From the NCBI GenBank assembly GCA_031413815.1, contig JANOFU010000018.1:39288-103287 (forward strand): DNA of 64,000 nt. The letters are read 5' to 3'. This DNA comes from JAGVSR01 sp031413815 (GTDB lineage: Bacteria > Pseudomonadota > Alphaproteobacteria > Rhizobiales > Hyphomicrobiaceae). The notes under the pieces are model-generated. The model ran no database searches. It had not been told where the DNA came from and saw nothing but the letters and a program-made list of their open reading frames with translations. This document shows positions 37,476-46,324 of this stretch, in pieces. Every line of letters starts with the position of its first letter. Position 1 is the first letter of the stretch. Position numbers and translations under genes: made by a program.

Positions 37476-38212
37476 GCCGTTGCGGGCTGTGCGGGCATGC
37501 TGATCGCCTGGAGAAATCCGGTCAGGTTTTCTGTCATATGATGGACGTGGTCCGGCAGTTCGGTCCACGTCTTCATTTTTTTCTGGACGGGATGGTCCAT
37601 GTACGCGGAGTGGACCAGCACCGTCTTCATGCCGAGCGCATGGGGCACTTCCAAGTTTTGCGGCATGTCTTCGAACATGGCGGCGTCGGCTGGCGCCACG
37701 TTGTGCTGCGAGATCATCCGCCCGAACGCGTCCGCGTCGGGCTTTGGCACATAACCGCACGACACGATGTCGGTGATGTCTTCAAACAGATCAAGCACAC
37801 CAAGCCGTTCCGCGACGCGTTCGGCGTGGCCCCGCGAGCCGTTTGTGAAGATCAGCTTGCGGCCTGCCAACCGTGCGATCGCCGCGCGCAGCTCCGGTGA
37901 CGGCGGCACGACGGAGACGTCGATATCGTGCACGTAGTCGAGGAAAGGCGCTGGTTCCATTTTGTGGACCTGCATCAGCCCTGACAGTGTTGTGCCGAAC
38001 TGCCGGTAGTAGCTTTTCTGAAGATGCCGCGCATAGGGAAACGGCACGCCGAGATACTTGGCGATGTACTCACCCATGCGCTGGTCGACTTGCGCGAACA
38101 GATTGCACTCGGCGGGATAGAGCGTGTTGTCGAGATCGAAGATCCAGATGCGCGTATCCGCGAAAGCGGTGTCGTCCGGCGCGCGTTGCAAGGTTGTTTT
38201 GACCAGAGTCAT
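37472..38212 (-). CDS. HAD-superfamily pyrimidine 5'-nucleotidase
   Basis: A 246-residue protein from the ATG at 38212. It has the HAD motif I (WIFDLDNTLYPAECNLF), motif II (LIFTNGSRGHAERVAERLGV), the region VSCGYVPKPDADAFGRM (motif III Lys) and motif IV (AAMFEDMPQNLEVPHALGM). This subgroup dephosphorylates pyrimidine monophosphates. In Hyphomicrobiales it normally follows argB directly; here a TIR gene and about 1.7 kb separate them. Confidence 0.92.
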   Translation of the reverse strand: MTLVKTTLQRAPDDTAFADTRIWIFDLDNTLYPAECNLFAQVDQRMGEYIAKYLGVPFPYARHLQKSYYRQFGTTLSGLMQVHKMEPAPFLDYVHDIDVSVVPPSPELRAAIARLAGRKLIFTNGSRGHAERVAERLGVLDLFEDITDIVSCGYVPKPDADAFGRMISQHNVAPADAAMFEDMPQNLEVPHALGMKTVLVHSAYMDHPVQKKMKTWTELPDHVHHMTENLTGFLQAISMPAQPATA

Positions 38213-38322
38213 TCTAGTTTCCGCTGTTATCCGGTGGTGTCGCATGTCCTTGCGGATGGTGCAAACGCTGCGGCCACATCTCGGACAGCGCCGCGCTCAC
38301 CCCCTCCTGGGCGCGCCGAGTA

Positions 38323-38378
38323 CGAGTTAGCAAGATCGCTAACTCGTGGCGCGCGGTCCTCCCCCTTCGAGGGGGAGG
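38323..38378. repeat. pair of perfect hairpins (REP-like)
   Basis: The first hairpin has CGAGTTAGC (38323-38331) with GCTAACTCG (38338-38346), enclosed by GCGCGCC and GGCGCGC. The second has CCTCCCCC (38358-38365) with GGGGGAGG (38371-38378). The element lies beyond the 3' end of the TIR gene, at the edge of the sequence inserted between the hydrolase and argB genes. Confidence 0.75.
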
Positions 38379-38410
38379 AGTCGAATGGGGCTCAGTCCAA
38401 CCTACGACTG

Positions 38411-39502
38411 CTAGAATGGAATTTTTTCGTCGTCACTCGGCTTGATCTCAACAATTTTTCGGTTTTCGAGTTTGAGCTTCTTTCCTGTTGCGGACTCAAG
38501 ATAGCGCTTAAACCAGTTGTCGCGATTGTGAATACCGATGCAACCATAAAGCTGACTATTTTGAGAATAGCCCTTAGCAATCCGCATAAACTGCGCGTCT
38601 GTGAGCTGACTCGCCGTTTCCGATAGCCGCCTGAGGCCATCAATAGCGGCTGAATAACTTGTGGCTGAGATAAACGCCTCAATCATGATTTCTTTGAAGC
38701 GACCCTCTTGCCCAACTTGGCCCATCAGCGCTTCCTGTATCTCTGGTGCTGACTTTCCAATTTGATCGTAGTCGCCCTTTAGCGCTTGCTTCGATCCCAA
38801 AAAGCCACTTGGATCGGCGCTTGCGACCTTTAAACAAATTATAGGTATTCCTTTGCCCAGCGCAAAGCCCACTTCTTGGTTGGTCCAGTGACTATCGTGA
38901 AAATCGTCGGTTAAGAAAGCCAGCATCACTTCCATGGTGACGAGAGCCTTATGGATTTCATGTTGCCATTCGCGCATCGGCTTGATGGCGTCGTGAGCTA
39001 CAAAGCTCGATATTCCATAGGGGGCTAGTTCGTCTGCTAAAATGTGAACGGAAGCTTTGTGCGAATCTCGATGGCTGATGAATAAGCGCAATGAGTTTCC
39101 TTGCCACAGTCCCGTATCGACCGGACGAGCGCGCGGTTCGAAAGTAAAAGCCGAGGCTGCTTGACATTGAGGATCACCTTGGTCGACCGGTTTGACGAAT
39201 ACGGCCCGAACATACTCGTTCTCGACCTCGGGCGTTGCTTTGTTTATATCCTCTCGAATACGCTCAAAAAGCTGATGTTGCTCGTCTAAGTCGACGAGCG
39301 CCATCATTTCTTCGGGGACGAACAAGATTACGTCGTGCCCATGGGCCCCGCCATTCCAGTTGTCGTACGCAGTTTCAAATTCGACGTAGACAAGAGACGC
39401 ATTGATTAGGTCGCGCAGGTCGTGACAGTTTTTTCTGTCGTAGTGACCACGAAGTCTGCGCAGTGCGGGCATGATCTTTGGCGCCAATGCGAAGTCACTC
39501 AT
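38411..39502 (-). CDS. TIR-domain protein with an uncharacterised N-terminal domain
   Basis: A 363-residue soluble protein. Residues 1-120 form an unrecognised alpha/beta domain (IMPALRRLRGHYDRKNCHDL, DVILFVPEEMMALVDLDEQH). Residues about 140-270 are a TIR domain: LRLFISHRDSHKASVHILAD, GISSFVAHDAIKPMREWQHE, VMLAFLTDDFHDSHWTNQEV and GFALGKGIPIICLKV. The Glu of TNQEVGFAL fits the catalytic Glu of NAD-cleaving TIRs. The C-terminus (about 270-363) is unrecognised. Bacterial TIR proteins often act in phage defence. It stands alone and is visibly more AT-rich than its neighbours. It sits between argB and the HAD gene, which are normally adjacent, so acquisition is likely. Confidence 0.82.
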   Translation of the reverse strand: MSDFALAPKIMPALRRLRGHYDRKNCHDLRDLINASLVYVEFETAYDNWNGGAHGHDVILFVPEEMMALVDLDEQHQLFERIREDINKATPEVENEYVRAVFVKPVDQGDPQCQAASAFTFEPRARPVDTGLWQGNSLRLFISHRDSHKASVHILADELAPYGISSFVAHDAIKPMREWQHEIHKALVTMEVMLAFLTDDFHDSHWTNQEVGFALGKGIPIICLKVASADPSGFLGSKQALKGDYDQIGKSAPEIQEALMGQVGQEGRFKEIMIEAFISATSYSAAIDGLRRLSETASQLTDAQFMRIAKGYSQNSQLYGCIGIHNRDNWFKRYLESATGKKLKLENRKIVEIKPSDDEKIPF

Positions 39503-39909
39503 TTAGTTCTCCTACGACAACCTCTTTGGCCCAATACTGCTTGCATCGTTGGCACAATTTTAGGTTGGCAACCCAACTTGGTGGTTGGTTGTCCAGATTT
39601 TACTATTGATCGGTAAGTTTCAATTTGAGGTCGAGGGCCATCATAATCAGCAGACCTCATGTCGAGGCACGTTGCTCGTGTGTGCCCTCTCTATGCGCAC
39701 ACACCTGAAGTACAAAGTTCGGGCTTGCTAAAATGGCATCATGCTGCTGCCCGAGCCTACTCTCAACAATACTATTCTCATCGTCACAGCCAAAGAGTGC
39801 AGTCCGCTTATTCTGCAATGCGACCATCAATGCCACAGTCGACCGTTGGCACTAGCCCCCGGATCAAATCCGCCGGAGGCTCTCACCCTCTCCCCGCAAA
39901 CAGTGCCCC
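39503..39909. other. AT-richer gene-free stretch upstream of the TIR gene
   Basis: No gene supported; the short open frames show no family resemblance. It should hold the TIR promoter. A fragment of the CTCTCCCCGC repeat type lies near 39885-39900, next to the argB end. The composition matches the TIR gene more than the flanking core genes. Confidence 0.4.
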
Positions 39910-40857
39910 CTACTTCTTCCCCTTCCGTCTCCCCACCAGCGTGCCGGCACCGTGATCGGTGAGGAGTTCCAGAAGTACGCAGTGCGGCACGCGACCGTTG
40001 ATGATGACGACGGCTTCGACACCGGCTTCCACAACTTCAATGCAGCCTTCGATCTTGGGGATCATGCCGCCGCTGATGGTGCCGTCGCGAATGAGGGCTT
40101 TCGCTTCTTCAATGGACAATTCGGAAATCAGTTGCCCGGACTTGTCCAGCACGCCTTCGACGTCGGTCAACAGCAATAGGCGCTTGGCTTGCATGCGGGC
40201 TGCCAGCGCCGAGGCAAACGAATCGGCGTTGATGTTCAGCGTTTCGCCGTCGCGCGACACGCCGATGGGTGCGATCACCGGGATGAGATCGGACTTCGAG
40301 ATCACGTCGACAATATGCGGATTGACCTCCAGCGGATCGCCCACAAATCCAAGATCGACCTTGGTCATCACATTGGTCTTGGGGTCGGGCATCTCAGTGA
40401 TCTTCTTGGCGATCATGAGATTGGCGTCTTTGCCGCAAATACCGACCGCCTTGCCGCCCTGCCGGTTGATGGCCGACACGATCTCTTTATTGATCGCGCC
40501 CGCCAGAACCATTTCCACAATTTCGACGGTCGCCGCATCCGTCACGCGCAGGCCGTGCACAAAGTCCGACTTGATGTCGTGCTTCTTGAGCATGCTGGCG
40601 ATTTGCGGTCCGCCGCCATGGACGACGATCGGGTTCACACCGGATTGCTTGAGGTAGACAATGTCCTGCGCGAACGCGTCGGCGAGCGCCGTATCGCCCA
40701 TGGCGTGGCCGCCAAACTTTACCACCACCGTCTGCTCATCATAGCGCAGCATGTTGGGCAGCGCTTCGGCCAGGATGCGGGCCTGGACGTGCGCGGACAA
40801 GGGGCTCGCGTCGGACGCGGCGGCTGCTGGGCTGTTTGGCTCAATCACCTTGGTCAT
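39910..40857 (-). CDS. argB: acetylglutamate kinase
   Basis: A 315-residue enzyme from the ATG at 40857; upstream in-frame sequence is not family-like. It phosphorylates N-acetylglutamate in arginine synthesis. Signatures are TVVVKFGGHAMGD, the glycine loop VNPIVVHGGGPQIASMLKKH, INADSFASALAARMQAKRLL and GTISGGMIPKIEGCIEVVEA. The expected upstream partner engB is about 4.8 kb away because of intervening genes. Confidence 0.97.
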   Translation of the reverse strand: MTKVIEPNSPAAAASDASPLSAHVQARILAEALPNMLRYDEQTVVVKFGGHAMGDTALADAFAQDIVYLKQSGVNPIVVHGGGPQIASMLKKHDIKSDFVHGLRVTDAATVEIVEMVLAGAINKEIVSAINRQGGKAVGICGKDANLMIAKKITEMPDPKTNVMTKVDLGFVGDPLEVNPHIVDVISKSDLIPVIAPIGVSRDGETLNINADSFASALAARMQAKRLLLLTDVEGVLDKSGQLISELSIEEAKALIRDGTISGGMIPKIEGCIEVVEAGVEAVVIINGRVPHCVLLELLTDHGAGTLVGRRKGKK

Positions 40858-41119
40858 GGTCTTCGGCGGTTTCCTGTCTGGCTCCCAAGCCCTTGAGGCG
40901 CCGGGCACGTTCTCTAAGGGGGTTTGCGGCAGTTGTTATATCTGTTGTGCCGCGCCCCTCAACGGAATTCCCTCACAATCGGCAGGTAGTTTGCTGCAAT
41001 GGGTAGGTGGGGTGTCGATCAGCGCCTTGCCCGGACCGGGCGGATGCCGTTTGATCGCGTGGATAAGAGATTCGGGGGTCCAGACCAACAGGGCTGGGCG
41101 TGTTTGTGCGGGTGGGCGA

Positions 41120-42838
41120 ATGATTGCCGACGAACTCGGGCGGATACCGATGTCGCCATATCTGGTGGCCACGCTGACGCGTGCCGCGAGTTACGCCGAA
41201 GCGCAATCGCATGTCGAAGTGACGCTGGAGCATGTGCTGCTGGCGTTGACGGAAGACCCAGAAGCCAGCGTTGTTCTAAAGTCGAGCAGCATCGATGTCG
41301 GCCGCTTGTCGGCCGACGTCTCAGGCTATCTCGGCGGCATCGATGAGCGCCGGCCGCTGGGCAGTTCGTCGAACGCGCTGATCTCGCGCGATTTGAAGCG
41401 GATCCTCGAGGCGGCGGCGGCTGCTGCGCAGCAAGGCCGGCGCAAGGAAATCAACGGCGCGATTGTGCTGGCCGCCATTGTTGGTGATGGCGACAGCACG
41501 GCGGCACATTTGCTGCGGGCGCAGGGGCTGACGTTCGAACAAGCCATACGCGCGCTGCAAAAGGCGACGGCTCAGCCTGCCGCGCGGCCCTCGCCGGAGC
41601 CGTCAGGTCCTGCACCCGCACCGATCGCCGCTCCGCCAGCCGCCGAGCGCACGCAGTCCGCTCAAGCCACGGAAAATATTCTAGCTTCGGCGCGCGAGCG
41701 CATCCTGACGCGCACCGCGCCGCCACAGACTGCGCCGGCGTCAGATGTCTTGCTCGAATCGCGTGAGCCACCGCGCACCGAGGCCCCGGCGATGCCGGCA
41801 CCGGCGCCAGCAATGCCGCCGCCGCGGCCCAATGCCCCTGCTCCGTCTCAAAATGCAGAGATGCGGCCGCAAGGCGGAGGTATCGCGCCCCATTGGCAGC
41901 CAGTCCAGCAGCCGGTCGCGGTGCCGTCACCGCAACAGCGGCCCCCGGCCAGCGAAGAATTTCAACGCGCGCCACCACCAACGCCGCAACCGCCGCCCGC
42001 TCCGATGGGTGGACCGGACGGCTGGGCACCGCCCTACGCGCCGCAGCCGGCCGCCGCTGCCCCTCCGCGAAGTGGCCGTGCGCCTGCACCCGCTCCCGCC
42101 ATGCCGATGCCGGCACCGCGTCAAGCGCAGTCGGGTCCTCCGCCGGGCCAGCACATGCACCCCGGCATGCAACCCCATCCTTCCGCTCCACCACCACCGC
42201 GGCCACCGTGGCCGCAACAACAGCCCGCCCCGGGAGGCGATCCGCGTGCGGCTCCTCCGCGGCAGCGCCAGCCCGGTCAGAGTGGTAACCTCCGCGTGGC
42301 GACAGGTCAGCTCGTCGAAAACGTACCGCGACGCATGCGCGTCGGCCTGCCCGTGATCGTCGAAGCGCGTGTTGCGCGCGCCGAAGTCAAAGCCATCGCG
42401 GAAGGCCTGCAAGGTGGCGGCGCCGTGTTCCGTCACGAAGTGATGGTGACGAAGGCGATGTCCGTGCGCCTGCGCGCGCCCGAGGGCGGGTTCTACATTG
42501 AAACATCATCGCCCGAGACGCAGTGGATCGAGAACGTGCTGGGCCTGATGGCCGATGATTTCGCCAGTTGGCGCTGGACGGTGACGCCGCGAACCACCGG
42601 CAAGAAGCGGCTGCAACTTGTTATCTCGGCCCGCACCGTGGGCGCTGATGGATTGGCGGCAGAAACCGCACTGCCCGATCAGGTGATCGAGGTTAAAGTC
42701 GGCATCAACTATGCCAAGACTGCTCTGCGCTGGAGCGGCTGGGTCGCGGCGGCAGTTGCCGGCGGTGTGCTGGCGCGGTTCGGCGAAGGCCTGTTTGAGC
42801 CAGCGATCACAATTGTGAGCAAGTGGGTTGGGGGGTAA
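41120..42838 (+). CDS. Clp-N-domain protein with Pro-rich linker and C-terminal membrane helix
   Basis: A 572-residue protein from the ATG at 41120. Residues 1-150 form the Clp N-terminal repeat domain: SPYLVATLTRAASYAEAQSH, VTLEHVLLALTEDPEASVVL and KEINGAIVLAAIVGDGDSTA. No AAA+ ATPase follows. Residues about 150-385 are a Pro/Ala-rich disordered linker. Residues about 388-535 are a beta-rich domain (RRMRVGLPVIVEARVARAEV, GGFYIETSSPETQWIENVLG, RLQLVISARTVGADGL) that I cannot name. One membrane helix ends the protein (WVAAAVAGGVLARFGEGLF). Clp-N domains bind adaptors or unfolded substrates, so a membrane-tethered adaptor or sensor is conceivable. Confidence 0.72.
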   Translation: MIADELGRIPMSPYLVATLTRAASYAEAQSHVEVTLEHVLLALTEDPEASVVLKSSSIDVGRLSADVSGYLGGIDERRPLGSSSNALISRDLKRILEAAAAAAQQGRRKEINGAIVLAAIVGDGDSTAAHLLRAQGLTFEQAIRALQKATAQPAARPSPEPSGPAPAPIAAPPAAERTQSAQATENILASARERILTRTAPPQTAPASDVLLESREPPRTEAPAMPAPAPAMPPPRPNAPAPSQNAEMRPQGGGIAPHWQPVQQPVAVPSPQQRPPASEEFQRAPPPTPQPPPAPMGGPDGWAPPYAPQPAAAAPPRSGRAPAPAPAMPMPAPRQAQSGPPPGQHMHPGMQPHPSAPPPPRPPWPQQQPAPGGDPRAAPPRQRQPGQSGNLRVATGQLVENVPRRMRVGLPVIVEARVARAEVKAIAEGLQGGGAVFRHEVMVTKAMSVRLRAPEGGFYIETSSPETQWIENVLGLMADDFASWRWTVTPRTTGKKRLQLVISARTVGADGLAAETALPDQVIEVKVGINYAKTALRWSGWVAAAVAGGVLARFGEGLFEPAITIVSKWVGG

Positions 42839-43033
42839 TTTCCCAGAATGCGTTCGACCAATTCACTTCTCGTTTTTTGATCGCCAAAACGAAAGGTGGA
42901 TGGGTCGCGGAAAGATCTTCAATCTCTCCAAAAGACATCGATTAGCTAAAATTGTATCGATCGCCAGCACCGGAAAATTCATAGTTTTCTGTTTTATTTT
43001 GGGTCGTTCGAACTCGATCGCGCGGGGCCGGTC

Positions 43034-44887
43034 ATGCGGATTGCAACCAAACTCAACGTTGGCATTCTCGCCGTGTTTGTCGCAAGTGTGCTGGCAAACT
43101 TTCTCGTTCTTCAGGCGACCATCAAGCCGCAGTTTGAGTCGATCGAAATCCAAGCTTCAAGAGCCAATCACAAGCGCGTACTCGATGCGCTGGAATCCCT
43201 ACAAGCCAAAATTCGAACCTCGACGCAGGATTGGGGTTTCTGGGATGACACATATAGTTTTGCGACCGGAGAGGCGGTCGACACCTACGTCCAGTCAAAT
43301 CTCATTGATCCCAAAAATGCAATGGATGGACTCGCTATCGACACACTGATTTTCTTTGATACTAAAGGTTCAGTCCTTTGGGGCAAGGCCATTGATTTAT
43401 CTACGAAGGAAGACATCGCCAGCATCGTCGACGATCTAAAGGCTTTCAATTATATTCACCCCTATTTGCAGGGGTCAGGTCAGGCCGTAGCTCACTCTGG
43501 CCTTGTCAGGACATCAAGGGGGTTGATGCTTATGGCATCGGCTCCGATCCTAAAGTCTGATCGGACAGGCGTCCCTATGGGCACTGTAGTCATGGGGAGT
43601 TTCCTCAATGAGACAGCTGTTCAAGAGCTAACGGGTGTGAAATTCCAACTCAACGCGGATCTTGAAAAAATCCCCGGCAGCACCGACGGCTTGACGTTAC
43701 GTCAACGCGCTCACGCCATCGAAACAACGTCACTCATCCTGGATATTTCGAGAGCACCACTTGCCCGTCTCGTAGCCGAAACGCCACGCGATGTGACCGT
43801 TGCAGCCACTGCCGCCTTGCGCTCTGCAACTTGGCTTTCGATTGCCGCCGCCGCCGCTGTTATTGCTGCGCTTTGGTTGCTTGTGAACTCAATTGTTGTG
43901 GCGCCGGTGATGGCGCTCCAGAAGCACTTCGAGCGTGCCAGTTACAAAGGCCAGTTGCGCCAGACTGCCGCCCAATATGCCAATGATGAAATCGGTCATT
44001 TGGCAAAATCGTTCAATCACATGACTGAGCAGGTCAATCACTTGCGCGATGCCCTCGCGGATACAGCATACCTGGCAGGTATTTCGGAATGGGCGGCTGG
44101 CTCACTTCACAATGTTCGCAATGGCCTTAGCCCAATCAACGTTGCCGCTTGGCGTACGCAGTCTCTGTTCGAGCAGCCTTGGCTGAACAATATGAAAGCA
44201 GCTGTTGAGCAGATCTCTGACAAGGAAACATCGCCGAATCGGCGTGACAAGCTTGTTGAGTTTATTGTCGGTAAAACTCCGCTCCTCTTGGACTGTGCGG
44301 ACCAAGCCAGGAAAATATCACAGGAGATTATGTCGGCAAGTAAGTCCGTCGAAGAAATTGCATCTGGCTACAGCAAATTCAGCCGCCGCGAAATGGAGCT
44401 TGAACCGCTTGAGCTGCTTCCCATCGTTGAGAATGTTGCGAGAGCGACTATGGGATCACTCGCGCCAAAGGTTGAACTAACTCTCCCAACAGGCTCCGCA
44501 GTGATCGTCGGCAATAAAACGCTGATCCGTCAGATTCTCGGGAACATCCTGACGAACTCTGTCGAAGCAATGAATGGCGAGTTCGAAGGCAAAGCCATTC
44601 GCGTTGACTTGCGGCCCAACCCCGATGCTGCTGACAGTGTTCGCGTGTCCGTTTCCGACAATGGCGAGGGAATACTGCCAGAGCATCTGAAGCAGATATT
44701 TGAACGTGGCTTCAGTACGCGTGGGCACAAGATCGGCGGTTTGGGCCTGCACTGGTGCGCTAATGCTGCAAAAGAAATGGGCGGAACCCTCCATGCTGAA
44801 AGTCAAGGGCGAGGTACTGGCACCACACTCGTTCTGAACTTACCAACAACAATCCAGAAGCGGAATGTCGTCGAGGAGGCTGCGTAG
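43034..44887 (+). CDS. membrane sensor histidine kinase with CHASE4-type sensor
   Basis: A 617-residue protein. An N-terminal helix (LNVGILAVFVASVLANFLVL) is followed by a periplasmic CHASE4-like domain (about 35-260) with the typical DWGFWDDTYSFATGE. A second helix (about 268-290, WLSIAAAAAVIAALWLLVNS), HAMP, and a phosphoacceptor helix with His-359 in AGSLHNVRNGLSPINVAAW come next. The HATPase domain has NILTNSVEAMNG, VSDNGEGILPEHL and GGLGLHWCANAAKEMGGTLH. The signal is unknown. It overlaps the response regulator (TAGTG). The 195 bases upstream are AT-richer than average. Confidence 0.88.
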   Translation: MRIATKLNVGILAVFVASVLANFLVLQATIKPQFESIEIQASRANHKRVLDALESLQAKIRTSTQDWGFWDDTYSFATGEAVDTYVQSNLIDPKNAMDGLAIDTLIFFDTKGSVLWGKAIDLSTKEDIASIVDDLKAFNYIHPYLQGSGQAVAHSGLVRTSRGLMLMASAPILKSDRTGVPMGTVVMGSFLNETAVQELTGVKFQLNADLEKIPGSTDGLTLRQRAHAIETTSLILDISRAPLARLVAETPRDVTVAATAALRSATWLSIAAAAAVIAALWLLVNSIVVAPVMALQKHFERASYKGQLRQTAAQYANDEIGHLAKSFNHMTEQVNHLRDALADTAYLAGISEWAAGSLHNVRNGLSPINVAAWRTQSLFEQPWLNNMKAAVEQISDKETSPNRRDKLVEFIVGKTPLLLDCADQARKISQEIMSASKSVEEIASGYSKFSRREMELEPLELLPIVENVARATMGSLAPKVELTLPTGSAVIVGNKTLIRQILGNILTNSVEAMNGEFEGKAIRVDLRPNPDAADSVRVSVSDNGEGILPEHLKQIFERGFSTRGHKIGGLGLHWCANAAKEMGGTLHAESQGRGTGTTLVLNLPTTIQKRNVVEEAA

Positions 44888-45435
44888 TGTCTACGACTTC
44901 AAATCCAAGGCTACTGGTCGTCGATGATGATCTTGGAGTCATCGCCGCATACCGGCATGTACTGGAAGGCAGTGAGCTTGATCGGGCGCGTCGAGACATG
45001 AAACATGCCGACATGCTTGAAAGCGAGCTGTTCGGCCAAAGCAGCCCTGAAGATCGTGTCGAACCCGAGTGGCGCGTCCACTTTGTTGATCAGGGCCTTG
45101 ATGCGGTTGAGGCGGTCAAAGAGTCGATAAACAATTCAGACCCGTTCTCTGTTATATTTCTCGATATCCGGATGCCTCCGGGTCTCGACGGTTACGAAAC
45201 GGCGCAGCTTATCAGGGGCATTGACCCTGTCGTTCACATTGTCTTTGTGTCGGCCTACTCGGACTATTCCGATGACGAGTTGCTGCAGGTGGCAGGCCCG
45301 GTTGGCAGGACGAGTTTCATGCCAAAGCCGGTCTGGCCTGACGAACTAAAGGCAGTCGCTCTTGAGCGTTCCAAGGAATCGAGATTACGTTCATTGATGA
45401 ACGAAGCGAGCCGTCTCAGGGGGCAATCGCGATAG
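44887..45435 (+). CDS. stand-alone response-regulator receiver protein
   Basis: A 182-residue receiver starting at a GTG that overlaps the kinase stop. The acidic pair is in RLLVVDDDLGVIA, the phospho-acceptor Asp-93 in VIFLDIRMPPGLDG, the switch Ser in IVFVSAYSDYSDD and the Lys in FMPKPVWPDEL. An insertion of about 35 residues lies between the first helix and second strand (HADMLESELFGQSSPEDRVE). There is no output domain, so it probably acts on another protein or relays phosphate. Paired with the upstream kinase. Confidence 0.88.
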   Translation: MSTTSNPRLLVVDDDLGVIAAYRHVLEGSELDRARRDMKHADMLESELFGQSSPEDRVEPEWRVHFVDQGLDAVEAVKESINNSDPFSVIFLDIRMPPGLDGYETAQLIRGIDPVVHIVFVSAYSDYSDDELLQVAGPVGRTSFMPKPVWPDELKAVALERSKESRLRSLMNEASRLRGQSR

Positions 45436-45627
45436 ACCTGTCGCGTGGCGCCGGCGACGCGTCAGAATAGTTTGATGGGTTTGGCTGAGTGTCGGTCATG
45501 GCTGGCGCAAGCCCCGGGCTGAGCAATTTGTGATTTCTCTGTGTGCCTCAGATCGGCGTACTTCACAACCCGTGAGGCTGTGGGATGGCTCCACTATCGT
45601 TACTCCTCCTCCTCGGAAGGGTAGCCG

Positions 45628-46284
45628 CTACCGGCCGTGCTCCAGCGCGATGGCGTGGGCTTGCGCGCGCAGGGTTTCGATGCCGGTGCCTTTCTCGGAA
45701 GATGTCGCCAGCACGATCGGGTAGGCGGCCGGGTGTTTTTTCAAGGCCGCAATGGAACTCGCTGTCACTGCTTCCAGCGCGCTCTCGCTGATCTTGTCAA
45801 GTTTGGTCAGCACAATCTGATAGGACACGGCGGCTTCATCGAGCAGCGTCATGATCTCGTGGTCGTTGCCTTTGACGCCGTGACGGCTGTCGATCAGCAG
45901 GAATACACGCGCGAGATTGGCCCGGCCGCGCAGGTAGCTCTTAACGAGCTCTGTCCAGGCCTCCACCTTTTCTTTGGGCGCTTTGGCAAAACCATAGCCC
46001 GGCATATCGACGATGTAGAATGAGGTGTCCTGCGGCTCAAAATAATTGAGCTCCTGCGTGCGCCCCGGCGTGTTCGATGTCCGCGCCAGAGTATTCACGC
46101 GCACCAGCGCATTGAGCAGGCTCGATTTGCCGACATTAGACCGGCCTGCGAATGCGATTTCCGGGCGGTCAGACGGCGGCAAGCCTTCGAGATCGACAAC
46201 GCCCTTCACAAAGCGCCACGGCCGCTCAAATAAGGTATGTGCGGCGTCGATCTGATCGGCCGAAAATTTTTCAGGATCTGACAT
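45628..46284 (-). CDS. engB: ribosome biogenesis GTPase EngB (YihA/YsxC)
   Basis: A 218-residue GTPase needed for 50S assembly. The motifs are G1 GRSNVGKSSLLNAL, G3 IVDMPGYGFAKAPKEKVE and G4 LTKLDKIS. The core segment NTPGRTQELNYF is conserved. It follows yidC by 40 bases. In related genomes argB follows directly; here a kinase, regulator and Clp-N gene intervene on the other strand. Confidence 0.96.
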   Translation of the reverse strand: MSDPEKFSADQIDAAHTLFERPWRFVKGVVDLEGLPPSDRPEIAFAGRSNVGKSSLLNALVRVNTLARTSNTPGRTQELNYFEPQDTSFYIVDMPGYGFAKAPKEKVEAWTELVKSYLRGRANLARVFLLIDSRHGVKGNDHEIMTLLDEAAVSYQIVLTKLDKISESALEAVTASSIAALKKHPAAYPIVLATSSEKGTGIETLRAQAHAIALEHGR

Positions 46285-46324
46285 GCGCGGTGCGCGAGGC
46301 TTAACGCTCCGCGCGGCTCCTCAA

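Noticed and set aside
41451..42206. 251-residue frame antisense to the Clp-N linker
   Set aside because: The low-complexity Pro/Ala codons leave the other strand open; no domain is visible.
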